Origin: Chelatococcus sambhunathii
GTDB lineage: Bacteria > Pseudomonadota > Alphaproteobacteria > Rhizobiales > Methylopilaceae
Length of the DNA stretch: 64,000 bases
Direction: 5' to 3'
Assembly (NCBI GenBank): GCA_031316315.1
Contig: JADBEO010000021.1
Location: forward strand, 1 to 64,000
Of the stretch, positions 26,234-35,575 are shown one piece after another (within the stretch, counting starts at the first letter, position 1; the number at the start of each line of letters is the position of its first letter). The notes below the pieces were generated by a model. The model did no database searches and was not told where the DNA came from. It saw only the letters and a list, made by a program, of their open reading frames with translations. A program made the translations under genes and the position numbers.

Positions 26234-26261
26234 TGTCACACCTAAGCAATCGCCGATCGTC
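26234..26261 (+). promoter_or_regulatory. ECF41-type promoter of the metallo-hydrolase gene
   Basis: TGTCACA (26234-26240) and CGTC (26258-26261) are 17 bases apart, about 50 bases before the ATG at 26313. It lies back to back with the minus-strand ECF41 promoter in the same intergenic region. Confidence 0.7.
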
Positions 26262-26312
26262 TTTGGCTCGCAGCGTCCGCGACGGACGCCTTGAGGCGAG
26301 AAGGAAACGAAC

Positions 26313-27230
26313 ATGCACATCGGCGTTGTTGACCGGGCTCCGCTGCAAAAGCCCAATGAGTTGGTGCCGTCGCGCTATGCGGTGCGGATCGGTGAGCTCG
26401 AGGTGCTCGTGATCAGCGACGGGGTGCTGCCGCTCCCGACCAAGATGCTCGGCCACAACGCCGAACTCGCGGACCGGACCGCCTGGCTCGACGAGATGTT
26501 CTTGCCCCGGGAGGCGTTCGACTGGTCGCTGAACGTTGCGCTGGTGCGCAGCGGCGCCCAGACGATCCTTATCGACGCGGGTCTCGGCTTCGACCCGGAC
26601 CTGAACCTGCCGCGCGCCGGGCAGCTGATCATGCGATTGGAGGCTGCCGGCGTCGATCTGGCGTCCGTGACCGACATCGTCCTGACCCACATGCACATGG
26701 ACCACGTCGGCGGGCTCATCGTCGCCGGCGTGAAGGAACGGCTGCGCCCAGACCTACGGATCCACGTCGCGACCGCCGAGGTCGAATTCTGGAAGTCACC
26801 CGACTTCTCGCACACCGCCATGCCGCAAGGCTTTCCAGACGCGCTCAAGTCAGCCGCCACGCGATTTGCGGAAGAGTATGCCGGCCAAATCCAGACGTTC
26901 GAGGACGAGTACGAGGTAGCTCCCGGAGTGACCGTCCAGCGCACCGGCGGCCATACGCCGGGCCACAGCGTGGTTCGCCTCGCCTCCGGCGGTGATCGGC
27001 TGACATTTGCCGGGGACGCCGTGTTCACGGTCGGGTTCGATCACCCCGATTGGCACAACGGCTTCGAGCACGATCCGGAGGAAGCCGCGCGCGTCAGGGT
27101 CCGCCTGCTGCGAGAACTCGCCGCGAACGGCGAGCAACTGGTTGCGACGCATCTGCCGTTCCCGTCTGTCGGCCGGGTAGCGGTTGAGGGCGAGACGTTT
27201 CGGTGGGTCCCTGCCTTCTGGGACTACTGA
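26313..27230 (+). CDS. Metallo-beta-lactamase-fold hydrolase
   Basis: A 305-residue cytosolic enzyme of the MBL superfamily. The metal motif THMHMDHVGG is at 125-134 (His126, His128, Asp130, His131). Further ligands are in GGHTPGHS, in FAGDAVF, and the late His in ATHLPFPS. This is the layout of lactonase/hydrolase-type members with two metals. The start ATG at 26313 has AAGGAA upstream. An ECF41-type promoter precedes it, so it is probably a sigma target. The substrate cannot be told; quorum-type lactones and other esters are possible. The cupin gene follows after 144 bases and may belong to the same transcript. Confidence 0.85.
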   Translation: MHIGVVDRAPLQKPNELVPSRYAVRIGELEVLVISDGVLPLPTKMLGHNAELADRTAWLDEMFLPREAFDWSLNVALVRSGAQTILIDAGLGFDPDLNLPRAGQLIMRLEAAGVDLASVTDIVLTHMHMDHVGGLIVAGVKERLRPDLRIHVATAEVEFWKSPDFSHTAMPQGFPDALKSAATRFAEEYAGQIQTFEDEYEVAPGVTVQRTGGHTPGHSVVRLASGGDRLTFAGDAVFTVGFDHPDWHNGFEHDPEEAARVRVRLLRELAANGEQLVATHLPFPSVGRVAVEGETFRWVPAFWDY

Positions 27231-27374
27231 GTTCGGGACTGAAAGAGAGCTTCACCCGGGGGCGTACCTCGCTTCGGTGAGCATGCGTCTTAGTCCTCAG
27301 TCGCCCGAAAGACTGGCGGCAGAGCCTGACGTCCGCCGGCAGATCCTCACGTCTGCGCTAAAAGGAGCATCAAG

Positions 27375-27782
27375 ATGATCCGCATTCTTACCGCGGCCGC
27401 GGCAATTCTTCTCGTCACTGCAGCCTATGCGGACGACGTTCCGCTCGCGAAGATCACCCCGGTCTTCGGCGCGGCCATCCCGAACATCCCCGGGAAGTCG
27501 TTGAAATCCGTTACGGTCGAATACGGTCCCGGCGGGAGATCAGGCAGCCACACCCACGCGAAGTCGGCCTTCATCTGGGCCTACGTCCTCGAGGGCGCGT
27601 TCCGCAGTAAGGTCGACGACGGTCCGGAGCGCGTCTACCGCGAGGGCGAGTTCTGGACGGAAAACCCGGGAGCGCATCACGTCGTGAGCGCCAACGCCAG
27701 CGACACGGAGCCCGCGAAGCTGCTTGCCGTGTTCGTCGTCGACACCCGCGACACGAACCTTACCGTTCCGGATCACCAATAA
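27375..27782 (+). CDS. Periplasmic cupin-domain protein
   Basis: A 135-residue protein. The N-terminal ~20 residues (MIRILTAAAAILLVTAAYAD) are a signal peptide with an A-Y-A cleavage site. The rest is a single cupin barrel: GGRSGSHTHAKSAF gives the His-rich first motif, and GEFWTENPGAHHVV the second. An AAAGGAG ribosome site precedes the ATG. No ECF41-type promoter is seen directly upstream, so it may be read through from the hydrolase gene. Cupins of this size bind a metal and act as small enzymes or binders; the ligand is unknown. Confidence 0.8.
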   Translation: MIRILTAAAAILLVTAAYADDVPLAKITPVFGAAIPNIPGKSLKSVTVEYGPGGRSGSHTHAKSAFIWAYVLEGAFRSKVDDGPERVYREGEFWTENPGAHHVVSANASDTEPAKLLAVFVVDTRDTNLTVPDHQ

Positions 27783-28589
27783 GACGCCGCAGCCGTGTGA
27801 CCCTCCGCCGGGCGCCCGAGATGCACCCGGCGGCGATCGAACGCGATACTGGGCTAATGAGTGGGAACATAGCCAGACAATCTGGATTCGTTCCGCCGGG
27901 CCGGACCGAGAACGGCTTCGCGGGATCAAACCCTTCGCAATCGTAAATGCATCGAACCGCCTATGCGCCAGGCCTTTGGCTCTCTGGCGACAACCGGACC
28001 TACTGAACGACCGCTACGGGTCAGCTTGCGACATCCCTGGCGGAGCTCTGTTCAGCGGTATTGCGCCGGATATCTGACCGGCGTTCAGGCCTCGCCAAGC
28101 GCACTGTCGCTCACGAGACAACAGGGCAGAAGCTGGTTCTTTGCGTCGCGCGCCGCTATCTTTGGACCAGCAGATAGCTAGAGCGTTTGAAGCTTCTGCC
28201 TGATTGTCGATGTAACAGGGATACGTATGCGTTTTGGCCGACCGGCGTCTCGACGTGAGGCGGATCAACGGGTTGGCGGTGAATTGGTAGCAAGTCCCTC
28301 CTCCGCTACCACCTGCCCCCCAGCGAGGTCCAGACGGCGCCTTCGGCCGCAGCGTCGGCTTGCACGGCTCGATGAAGCTGGTCCGAAAGAGCTTTGCCTG
28401 GCGCGGGTCGATGCGCCGGACGAGGGTCGACCGACGAGGGCCGCGCTGTCCGCTTCCGTCGCCCGCTTGATCTCCTTAGGACGACGCGGAGGCTTGGCCA
28501 TCGCCGAAACATCAGGCAAGCAGCTTAAGGCTCAGTTTCAGCGGACAAGCCAAGTTACGAAGGTGATGGGCTGATTTGTAATGAACGCC
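27783..28589. other. Degenerate intergenic region
   Basis: About 800 bases with no intact gene. A broken fragment of an ATP-dependent DNA ligase occupies 28320-28501 (listed separately). The remainder, 27783-28319, shows only unsupported short frames on both strands. Together with the AT-rich gene that follows, it looks like a site of insertion and decay. Confidence 0.45.
28320..28501 (-). pseudogene. 5' remnant of an ATP-dependent DNA ligase gene
   Basis: A minus-strand start MAKPPRRPKEIKRATEAD (ATG at 28501) is followed, in a different frame, by IDPRQAKLFRTSFIEPCKPT and APSGPRW, ending near 28320. This is the N-terminal pattern of LigD-like ligases, just before the catalytic lysine motif. 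The ligase match then stops abruptly, so the catalytic Lys and everything after are gone, and at least one frameshift is present. Recognition rests on about 30 residues, hence moderate confidence. Confidence 0.5.
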
Positions 28590-29222
28590 TTACGATCGGC
28601 CTTCCCGACCGATTGTCTTAGAAAAAAGTGAAAAGATGTTTATATACGCAGTGTTGTGAAATCTTGCTCGAGCGTCGTCTTCTTTTAAAAGGCTTATGCC
28701 CATTCCTGTGAGCCCGTAGTCGTCTACAGTCACAATATCAAAATCAATAAGTTTAATTGAATCCGGGATTTCGCGTATATTAGAATTTGGATCGAAGGCT
28801 TCTGTATCAGATTTCCATTTTTCAGCATTATGCAAATTCAATGAGAAGCATCGCTCTTTGATCGCCACGTAATCGAAATCCATATTCAAAGGTCCATGAG
28901 CAAACGCATTGCGTAATAATCTTATCGTGTCAATGTCCTCCTTTTCATCTTTGCTGATTAAACCCATCGCCCAGGCAATATTAATCTTTGAGAAAAAGCT
29001 AGAAAGATTTCCTCTATTATCAAAAATGGCGTCAGATTTGTTTGTAAACGATGCAGATATAGCTGCCTGCAACGCGTTATCAAGAAATGTTGCGGCGACG
29101 ATGACATGAGACCGGTGCGGCAGATTGACAAGATCTTCCATCATCGCGCACATTTCGATGATATCCGGTTTGTAACTGGTTAGTTCTCGAAGCGAAAGGG
29201 CACGCTGTGAATCGTTATACAT
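28590..29222 (-). CDS. MltR-family protein, AT-rich and probably acquired
   Basis: A 210-residue protein. The central part, SHVIVAATFLDNALQAAISA through LSSFFSKINIAWAMGLISKD to IRLLRNAFAHG, matches the MltR (mannitol operon repressor-like) family. Members are small helical proteins; the E. coli one represses mtl genes, but most are uncharacterised and have no DNA-binding motif. Codon use is visibly AT-rich (many AAA, GAT, TTT codons), in contrast to all neighbours, which points to recent transfer. It stands alone, next to a decayed ligase fragment. No mannitol genes are nearby, so regulation of mannitol use here is doubtful. Confidence 0.75.
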   Translation of the reverse strand: MYNDSQRALSLRELTSYKPDIIEMCAMMEDLVNLPHRSHVIVAATFLDNALQAAISASFTNKSDAIFDNRGNLSSFFSKINIAWAMGLISKDEKEDIDTIRLLRNAFAHGPLNMDFDYVAIKERCFSLNLHNAEKWKSDTEAFDPNSNIREIPDSIKLIDFDIVTVDDYGLTGMGISLLKEDDARARFHNTAYINIFSLFSKTIGREGRS

Positions 29223-29839
29223 TGGATAAGCGCCCTAATACACGCAGTCGTATGGGGTCTATGCGCCCGATCTCTGCCACGCCGCGCCACTGGCGAGTGT
29301 ACTGACTTGTGACCGTCACGCGGCGTAAGGATCGTTGATGTGGTCAGTCGGAAGGCTTCTTCTCGCAGGGCAGCAGGATTAATCGGCGAGTTGTCGCGAC
29401 ATTATTATCCGCTCGCGGACCCTGTTTGGGCTAGCAGAATTGTTGAGAGGCTAAGCAACTAACGTTAGCGAAAAGGTGACCGCGGATTGTCGGGGGCTGC
29501 CTGAAACGGACCTCCGCTACCAAAACAGATTGCACGATCAGCGGGCTAAGCGTCAGTTTTTCTTGGCGCCGCCGACGCGGTCGGCGACGACCTGGACTGC
29601 GCCGCCGCCTATCGCCAGGCCGACGCGGCTTTATTCGGCAAGGCGCCTGAAGGCCCCCTGTGAAAGATACGCGTCCAGGCCGGCTCGCCCGAAAACCGGG
29701 CAGGCCCGCGACGCCGTCGGCCGCGCCGCGATTTCTCGTTCTCCGACCGTCGTTTGACGCAGGTCAACGCGCCGCCGGTCCAGCCCCGCTACTGCTCGAC
29801 TCGACGGGAATGAGACCGTCGTTCAGGGGCTTGGCTGAC
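29223..29839. other. Intergenic region upstream of the OmpW-like gene
   Basis: About 600 bases without a supported gene. A short frame near 29568-29661 (plus strand) ends in AAYRQADAALFGKAPEG, reminiscent of the C-terminus of GGDEF proteins, but it is too short to call. The promoters of the divergent MltR-like and OmpW-like genes should lie here. Confidence 0.4.
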
Positions 29840-30508
29840 ATGAAGCTGTCTTACGCGCTTTCGCTCGCGCTGCTCGCATCGACGTGGGCCATCGGGCCGG
29901 CGCGCGCGGCCGACATTCCGGAGACGCCGAGCTTCGCCGCGACGCCGCCCGCTGACTGGAGCCGGTTCATGGTGCGCGGCCGCGTGATCGGAGTGCTGCC
30001 GCACTCTTCGGCGAAGCTGAACATTCCCGGCCGCGCCCACATCTCCGACGACGTAATGCCGGAGGTCGACCTCAGCTACTTCTTCACGCCGAACCTGGCG
30101 GTCGAGGTCATCTGCTGCGCCTCCAAGCACAAGATCACCGGACGCGGCGCGCTCGCCGGGCTCAAGATCGGCGACACCTGGGTGATCCCCGCCACCGTCA
30201 CGGCGCAGTACCACTTCACCAATTTCGGCGCGTTCAAGCCTTACGTCGGCGTCGGCCTGAACTATTCGATCTACTTCAACGAGGACAGCGGCCCCGGATT
30301 GTCGGGCCTGAAGCTCAAGAACTCGGTCGGCGTCGCGACGCAGGTGGGCTTCGACTACATGATCGACGAGCATTGGGGCGTGAACCTCGATCTCAAGAAG
30401 ATCTACATGGAGCCGAAGATCAGGCTGGAGGCCGGCGGCGCCGACGTGCGGGGCAGGGCCAAGATCAACCCCTGGGTGACTGGCGCAGGCGTCACTTATC
30501 GGTTCTGA
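29840..30508 (+). CDS. OmpW-family outer-membrane beta-barrel protein
   Basis: A 222-residue protein. Residues 1-23 form a signal peptide ending ARA-AD. The mature part has alternating strands typical of OmpW: DWSRFMVRGRVIGVLP near the start, PEVDLSYFFTPNLAVEVICC, GAFKPYVGVGLNYSIYF, and the C-terminal VTGAGVTYRF with a terminal Phe needed for outer-membrane assembly. The ATG at 29840 is preferred over upstream in-frame starts because it places the signal peptide first. OmpW proteins form narrow channels for small hydrophobic molecules. It is monocistronic, about 70 bases before the acetate-kinase frame. Confidence 0.88.
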   Translation: MKLSYALSLALLASTWAIGPARAADIPETPSFAATPPADWSRFMVRGRVIGVLPHSSAKLNIPGRAHISDDVMPEVDLSYFFTPNLAVEVICCASKHKITGRGALAGLKIGDTWVIPATVTAQYHFTNFGAFKPYVGVGLNYSIYFNEDSGPGLSGLKLKNSVGVATQVGFDYMIDEHWGVNLDLKKIYMEPKIRLEAGGADVRGRAKINPWVTGAGVTYRF

Positions 30509-30581
30509 TTCCCGTCCATGATCGCCGCCCCGACGCGTACGCGAAGGCGGCGCGCCTTCCGGACCGGATGCGAGGTCGGTC

Positions 30582-31910
30582 GTGGATCTGTCCGCCAGAC
30601 AACGCCGCTCTGCGACCAGTGAGCCGCCAGCGCGCGGCCACGGCCGGTGTGAGGCGTTCCGCGCGATCCGGGCTGGGATCGTTCATCCCTCCTTGCCGAC
30701 CGCGGGTCTCGGCGCCGTCGAGACCCGCGACGAGGGTCTGCTCGTCACGTTCAACGCCGGCTCGTCGACGGTGAAGATCGGCCTGTTCGCTCTCGAGACG
30801 GCAGGGCCGCGCCGCGTCGGCAAAGGGCTGATCGACTTCCGCCGCAAGCCGCTGACCTTTCATCTCGTCGAGGGACCCGAGGCCTTCGATGTCGCGCTGG
30901 AATCGGAGGCCGGCGAGGAGCTCGACGAGGTTCTTTCGGAAGCCTTCGCAAGACTCGGCGATCATTTCGACCTCGCGCGCGTTACGGCCGTCGGCCACCG
31001 CGTCGTGCATGGCGGCGACGTCTTCGCCGGCGCGGTTCGCGTCGACGATCGGACGCTCGGCGAAATGGAGCGGCTTTCAGCGCTCGCGCCGCTCCATCAG
31101 CCGCAGGCGCTGAGGCTCATCCGAGCGATCGCGCGGCTTCGGCCGGAGCTGCCCCAAACGGCCTCGTTCGACACGGCGTTCCACCGAACCAACGACCCGA
31201 TTGCGCGGCGCTTCGCGATCCCGCGCGAACTGCACGACGCCGGGATCAAGCGCTACGGCTTCCACGGCCTGTCCTACAAGTCGGTCGCCGGCGAACTGCG
31301 CCGACGGGAGCCGGAGCTCGCCGCGAAAAAGGTCGTCGTCGCGCATCTCGGCAGCGGAGCGAGCCTGTGCGCGCTCGATGAGGGGGTGAGCCGCGACAGC
31401 AGCATGGGCTTCTCGACGCTCGACGGCGTGCCGATGGCGACCCGCTGCGGCGCGCTCGACGTCGGGGTCGCGCTGCACCTGCTCGGCCAGGAGAAGCGGA
31501 CCCTGAACGAGGTGGAGGACATCCTCTATCACCGCTCCGGCCTGCTCGGCGTGTCCGGGATCAGCGCCGACAGCCGCGAACTGATCGAGAGCGACAGGCC
31601 GGAGGCGCGGGAAGCGCTCGACCTGTTCGCGTTCCGCATCGCGGGCGAAATCGCCCGCCTCGCCTCGACGCTTGGCGGTCTCGACGGCCTCGTCTTCACC
31701 GCCGGCATCGGCGAGAACCAGCCCCGCATCCGCGCAGCGATCGCCCGTCGCCTCGCATGGCTCGGCGCGTCGCTGGACGACGAAGCCAACGATCGGGGAG
31801 CCGCGCTCGTCGGCGCGCCCGGATCCCGCGTGGCGCTCCACGTGATCGCGACCGACGAAGAACAGGCGATCGCCGAGGAGGCCGTCGCCATTCTGGACAG
31901 GAAGGACTGA
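30582..31910 (+). CDS. ackA: Acetate kinase
   Basis: Interconverts acetyl phosphate and acetate with ADP/ATP. Motifs seen are TFNAGSSTVKIGLF (usual N-terminus), VGHRVVHGG, AHLGSGAS and FSTLDGVPMATRCGALDVG, then FTAGIGENQPRIR near the end. The open frame starts at a GTG (30582), but the family normally begins right before TFNAGSS. The ~54 residues in front are Arg/Ala-rich and unlikely to be real. In-frame alternatives include a TTG at 30693; none has a clear ribosome site, so the start is unresolved. With Xfp downstream it would turn phosphoketolase-derived acetyl phosphate into acetate plus ATP. It ends 3 bases before fabI. Confidence 0.88.
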   Translation: MDLSARQRRSATSEPPARGHGRCEAFRAIRAGIVHPSLPTAGLGAVETRDEGLLVTFNAGSSTVKIGLFALETAGPRRVGKGLIDFRRKPLTFHLVEGPEAFDVALESEAGEELDEVLSEAFARLGDHFDLARVTAVGHRVVHGGDVFAGAVRVDDRTLGEMERLSALAPLHQPQALRLIRAIARLRPELPQTASFDTAFHRTNDPIARRFAIPRELHDAGIKRYGFHGLSYKSVAGELRRREPELAAKKVVVAHLGSGASLCALDEGVSRDSSMGFSTLDGVPMATRCGALDVGVALHLLGQEKRTLNEVEDILYHRSGLLGVSGISADSRELIESDRPEAREALDLFAFRIAGEIARLASTLGGLDGLVFTAGIGENQPRIRAAIARRLAWLGASLDDEANDRGAALVGAPGSRVALHVIATDEEQAIAEEAVAILDRKD

Positions 31911-31913
31911 GCC

Positions 31914-32687
31914 ATGGCCCCCCTAGCGGACCTTTCCGGCAAGCGCGGCCTCGTGCTCGGGATCGCCAACGAACACAGCATCGCGGCGGGTTGCGCGGCG
32001 GCGTTCGCCGAGGCCGGCGCGGAGCTCGCGGTGACCTATCTCGAAGAGCGCGCCAAGCCTTACGTCCAACCCGTGGCCGAGGCGGTCGGTGCGAAAATCC
32101 TCGCCCCGTGCGACGTGCGCGTCCGCGGCCAGCTCGAAGGATTGTTCCAGCGGCTCGAGCGGGAATGGGGTGAGCTCGATTTCGTGCTGCACTCCATCGC
32201 CTTCGCCGAGCGGGAGGATCTGCACACCAGCGTCCTCAACTGCTCGGCCGAGGGTTTTGCGCTTGCGATGGACGTCTCCTGCCACTCCTTCCTCAGGACG
32301 GCGAAGTTCGCCGCGCCGCTGATGACCAAGGGCGGCAGCCTCATGACCGTCACCTTCTACGGCTCCGATCGCGTCGTCGAGAACTACAACCTGATGGGCC
32401 CGGTGAAGGCCGCGCTCGAGGCGAGCGTGCGTTACGTCGCGGCGGATCTCGCCGACCGGGGGATCCGCGCCCACGCCATCTCCGCAGGGCCCGTGAAGAC
32501 GCGCGCCGCCTCGGGCATCGGCCGCTTCGACGAACTGATGGACCAGGTCCGCGAGCGCACGCCCGCCGGCCGCCTCGTCACCATCGAGGAGATCGGCCGG
32601 ATCGCCGCTTTCCTCGCGAGCGAGGCGGGCGCGCCGATGACGGGCTCCGTGGTCTACGCCGACAACGGCTTCCACACGGTGGCCTGA
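31914..32687 (+). CDS. fabI: Enoyl-[acyl-carrier-protein] reductase (NADH), FabI
   Basis: A 257-residue SDR enzyme completing the last reduction step of fatty-acid elongation. It has LVLGIANEHSIAAGCAAAFA as cofactor-binding N-terminus, LDFVLHSIAFA, and the FabI-type catalytic pair in ENYNLMGPVKAALEASVRYV (Tyr-x6-Lys). ISAGPVKTRAASGI follows. It starts 3 bases after the acetate-kinase stop, with an AAGGA site inside that gene. This ack-fabI-xfp linkage suggests it works with acetyl units from phosphoketolase; it may be a second FabI copy rather than the housekeeping one, which would lie outside the window. Confidence 0.9.
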   Translation: MAPLADLSGKRGLVLGIANEHSIAAGCAAAFAEAGAELAVTYLEERAKPYVQPVAEAVGAKILAPCDVRVRGQLEGLFQRLEREWGELDFVLHSIAFAEREDLHTSVLNCSAEGFALAMDVSCHSFLRTAKFAAPLMTKGGSLMTVTFYGSDRVVENYNLMGPVKAALEASVRYVAADLADRGIRAHAISAGPVKTRAASGIGRFDELMDQVRERTPAGRLVTIEEIGRIAAFLASEAGAPMTGSVVYADNGFHTVA

Positions 32688-32734
32688 CGTCGCGGCCGTC
32701 TTTCTGGACTGAAGGTTCCGCTCGGGAGGTGGGC

Positions 32735-32941
32735 ATGCTTGGTTGGTTCGTGAGGCTTTCACTTGCTTTGGCGAGCTGGGTGACCGCGCTCTTTGTGGCG
32801 CGCGACGCTGTAAACTTCGGAATCGTCAATGTCTTCGTCGCCATACTTCTTCTGGCGCTCGGCGTCGGCGTTCTCGCCTTCTGGCCAATGATGCGAGACG
32901 CCTGCCGACTGTACTACAAAAACCTGCGGAGCAGGCCCTGA
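32735..32941 (+). CDS. Small two-helix membrane protein
   Basis: A 68-residue protein with two hydrophobic segments (WFVRLSLALASWVTALFVA and IVNVFVAILLLALGVGVLAF) and a basic C-terminus ending KNLRSRP. The ATG at 32735 follows a good GGAGGT site; a GTG two codons earlier lies inside that site. It sits between fabI and xfp and is probably part of that transcript. No family is recognised. Confidence 0.65.
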   Translation: MLGWFVRLSLALASWVTALFVARDAVNFGIVNVFVAILLLALGVGVLAFWPMMRDACRLYYKNLRSRP

Positions 32942-32994
32942 TCCGAGAAGGGGACCACTGTGAGCCTGATCGGTCTCACGAGCGGTCTCGGATC
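32940..32994. repeat. Nested inverted repeat in front of xfp
   Basis: GATCCGAGA (32940-32948) pairs with TCTCGGATC (32986-32994), and inside this GTGAG (32960-32964) pairs with CTCAC (32975-32979). The RNA could form a long two-part hairpin between the small membrane-protein gene and xfp (start 33037). No U-tract follows, so it is not a classical terminator; it may be a processing, stability or leader element. Confidence 0.5.
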
Positions 32995-33036
32995 TTCCTG
33001 GCGTAAACGCTTCTCCAGAGACGAAAGGACGTTCCA

Positions 33037-35424
33037 ATGGCCATCCGGCAGGCCTCTGGCGCAGCTCTCGACGCCGCAACCCTCGCGGCCATGAACGCCT
33101 GGTGGCGCGCCGCGAACTACCTATCGGTCGGGCAGATCTATCTGCTCGACAACCCGCTGCTGAGGCGCCCGCTCGAGCGCGAGGACGTCAAGCCGCGCCT
33201 CCTCGGCCATTGGGGCACGACGCCGGGGCTCAACTTCATCTACCTGCACCTGAACCGCGTCATCCGCGAGCGCGACGTTGACGTGCTCTACATCGCCGGC
33301 CCCGGACATGGCGCGCCGGGCGTCGTCGCCAGCACCTATCTCGACGGGACCTACAGCGAGCTCTATCCTGAGATTTCGCGCGACGAGGATGGCGTCCGAA
33401 AGCTGTTCCGCCAGTTCTCGTTCCCGGGCGGCATCCCGAGCCATGCGGCGCCGGAAACGCCCGGCTCGATTCATGAGGGCGGCGAACTCGGCTATTCGCT
33501 CGCTCACGCCTTCGGCGCAGTGCTGGACAATCCCGACCTGATCGCCGCCTGCGTCGTCGGCGACGGCGAGGCCGAGACCGGACCGCTCGCGGCCTCCTGG
33601 CACTCGAACAAGTTCCTGAATCCTAAGACCGATGGCGCGGTGCTGCCGATCCTTCACCTCAACGGCTACAAGATCGCCAACCCCACCATCCTCGCGCGCA
33701 TCGACCCGAAGGAGCTGCGCGCGCTGTTCGAGGGCTACGGCTACGAGCCGATCTTCGTCGAAGGCGACGATCCCGATTTGATGCATCAGGCGATGGCCGC
33801 CGCGCTCGACGAGGCTTTCGACAGGATCCGCGCGATCCAGAACGCGGCGCGCAGCGGTGGCGCGCCGACGGGACGCCCGCGCTGGCCGATGATCGTGTTC
33901 CGCAGCCCGAAGGGCTGGACCGGCCCAGCCTTCGTGGACGGGCTGAAGGCGGAGGGCTTCTGGCGCTCGCATCAGGTGCCGTTCAGCGACATGTCGAAGC
34001 CCGAGCACCTGACGCTGCTCGAAGACTGGCTGCGCAGCTACCGGCCCGAGGAGCTGTTCGACGAGGCTGGCGCGATCCGGCCCGAGATCGCCGCGCTCGC
34101 GCCCGAGGGCGACAAGCGCATGAGCGCCAATCCGCACGCCAACGGCGGCGCGTTGAAGAAGCCTCTGCGGATGCCGGACTTCACGGCGCACGCCGTCGCC
34201 GTCGAGACGCCCGGCGCCTCCACCGCCGAGGCGACGCGCGTCATGGGCGCGCTCCTGCGCGACGTGATGCGGGCGAACGAGCAGAGCCGCAACTTCCGCG
34301 TCTTCGGCCCGGACGAGACCGCCTCCAACCGGCTCTCCGCCCTGTTCGAGGTCACCGACCGGGCGTGGATGGAAAGCACGATCCCGGAGGACGACCATCT
34401 CGCGCCGTCAGGCCGGGTGATGGAGGCGCTCAGCGAGCATCTCTGCCAGGGCTGGCTGGAGGGCTATCTGCTGACCGGCCGGCACGGCCTGTTCTCCTGC
34501 TACGAGGCCTTCATCCACATCGTCGACTCGATGTTCAACCAGCACGCCAAATGGCTGAAGACGTCGAAGGAGGCCGCCTGGCGCAGGCCCATCGCCTCGC
34601 TCAACTATCTGCTGACCTCCCATGTCTGGCAGCAGGACCACAACGGCTTCAGCCATCAGGATCCCGGCTTCGTCGACCATGTCGTGAACAAGAAGGCCGA
34701 CATCGTCCGCGTCTATCTTCCGCCGGACGCCAACACGCTGCTCTACGTGACCGACCATTGCCTCAGGAGCTGGGACCGCATCAACGTCATCGTCGCCGGC
34801 AAGGCGCCCGCGCCGCAGTGGCTCGACATGGACGCCGCGATCAAGCACTGCACGCAGGGGATCGGCGTCTGGGAATGGGCCAGCAGCGACAGGGGCTCAG
34901 AGCCCGACGTCGTGATGGCCTGCGCCGGCGACGTGCCGACGCTCGAGACTTTGGCGGCCGTCGACCTGCTGCGCGGCTACTTCCCTGAGCTCAAGGTCCG
35001 CGTCGTCAACGTCGTCGATCTGATGACGCTGCAGCCGAAGTCCGAGCATCCGCACGGCCTAAGCGACGCCGACTTCGACGCGCTTTTCACGACGAGCAAG
35101 CCGGTGATCTTCGCCTATCACGGCTACCCCTGGCTCATTCATCGGCTCGCCTACCGCCGCGCCAACCACGCGAACCTGCATGTCCGCGGCTATGTCGAGG
35201 AAGGCTCCACGACGACGACCTTCGACATGGTGGTCCGCAACCGGCTCGACCGCTTCCATCTCGTCGCCGACGTCATCGACCGCACGCCGTCGCTCGGCGC
35301 CTCGGCCGTCTACGTGAAGCAGGCGATCCGCGACAAGCTGGTCGGGCATGAGCGCCACATTCGGGCGCACGGCGTGGACATGCCGGAGGTTCGTGATTGG
35401 AAATGGCGTCAGAGGCCGACATGA
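33037..35424 (+). CDS. xfp: Phosphoketolase (xylulose-5-P/fructose-6-P)
   Basis: A 795-residue thiamine-diphosphate enzyme of full family length. It cleaves xylulose-5-phosphate (and usually fructose-6-phosphate) with phosphate to acetyl phosphate plus glyceraldehyde-3-phosphate or erythrose-4-phosphate. Motifs are [19 protein letters not shown] near the start, [39 protein letters not shown] (cofactor-binding) and SHQDPGF in the second half. In the same direction as ackA and fabI, it completes a bypass that makes acetyl units without carbon loss. The inverted repeat just upstream may influence its expression. Confidence 0.95.
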   Translation: MAIRQASGAALDAATLAAMNAWWRAANYLSVGQIYLLDNPLLRRPLEREDVKPRLLGHWGTTPGLNFIYLHLNRVIRERDVDVLYIAGPGHGAPGVVASTYLDGTYSELYPEISRDEDGVRKLFRQFSFPGGIPSHAAPETPGSIHEGGELGYSLAHAFGAVLDNPDLIAACVVGDGEAETGPLAASWHSNKFLNPKTDGAVLPILHLNGYKIANPTILARIDPKELRALFEGYGYEPIFVEGDDPDLMHQAMAAALDEAFDRIRAIQNAARSGGAPTGRPRWPMIVFRSPKGWTGPAFVDGLKAEGFWRSHQVPFSDMSKPEHLTLLEDWLRSYRPEELFDEAGAIRPEIAALAPEGDKRMSANPHANGGALKKPLRMPDFTAHAVAVETPGASTAEATRVMGALLRDVMRANEQSRNFRVFGPDETASNRLSALFEVTDRAWMESTIPEDDHLAPSGRVMEALSEHLCQGWLEGYLLTGRHGLFSCYEAFIHIVDSMFNQHAKWLKTSKEAAWRRPIASLNYLLTSHVWQQDHNGFSHQDPGFVDHVVNKKADIVRVYLPPDANTLLYVTDHCLRSWDRINVIVAGKAPAPQWLDMDAAIKHCTQGIGVWEWASSDRGSEPDVVMACAGDVPTLETLAAVDLLRGYFPELKVRVVNVVDLMTLQPKSEHPHGLSDADFDALFTTSKPVIFAYHGYPWLIHRLAYRRANHANLHVRGYVEEGSTTTTFDMVVRNRLDRFHLVADVIDRTPSLGASAVYVKQAIRDKLVGHERHIRAHGVDMPEVRDWKWRQRPT

Positions 35425-35575
35425 GCGGCCATGCTTCCGTGTCGGCGACAGATCGTCGATGACGCCCTTTCCAATTCGAAGCCAGGTGGCGGAGACGCCA
35501 TAAAAGCTGCGGATTAGACGGCTCGCGTGGACACCGTCCAGCGGATGCGGAATCGCCGTGCGAAGGAGAACGCCA

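Noticed and set aside
29568-29661. Short frame resembling the end of a GGDEF protein
   Set aside because: Only about 30 residues match loosely and no upstream part is found.
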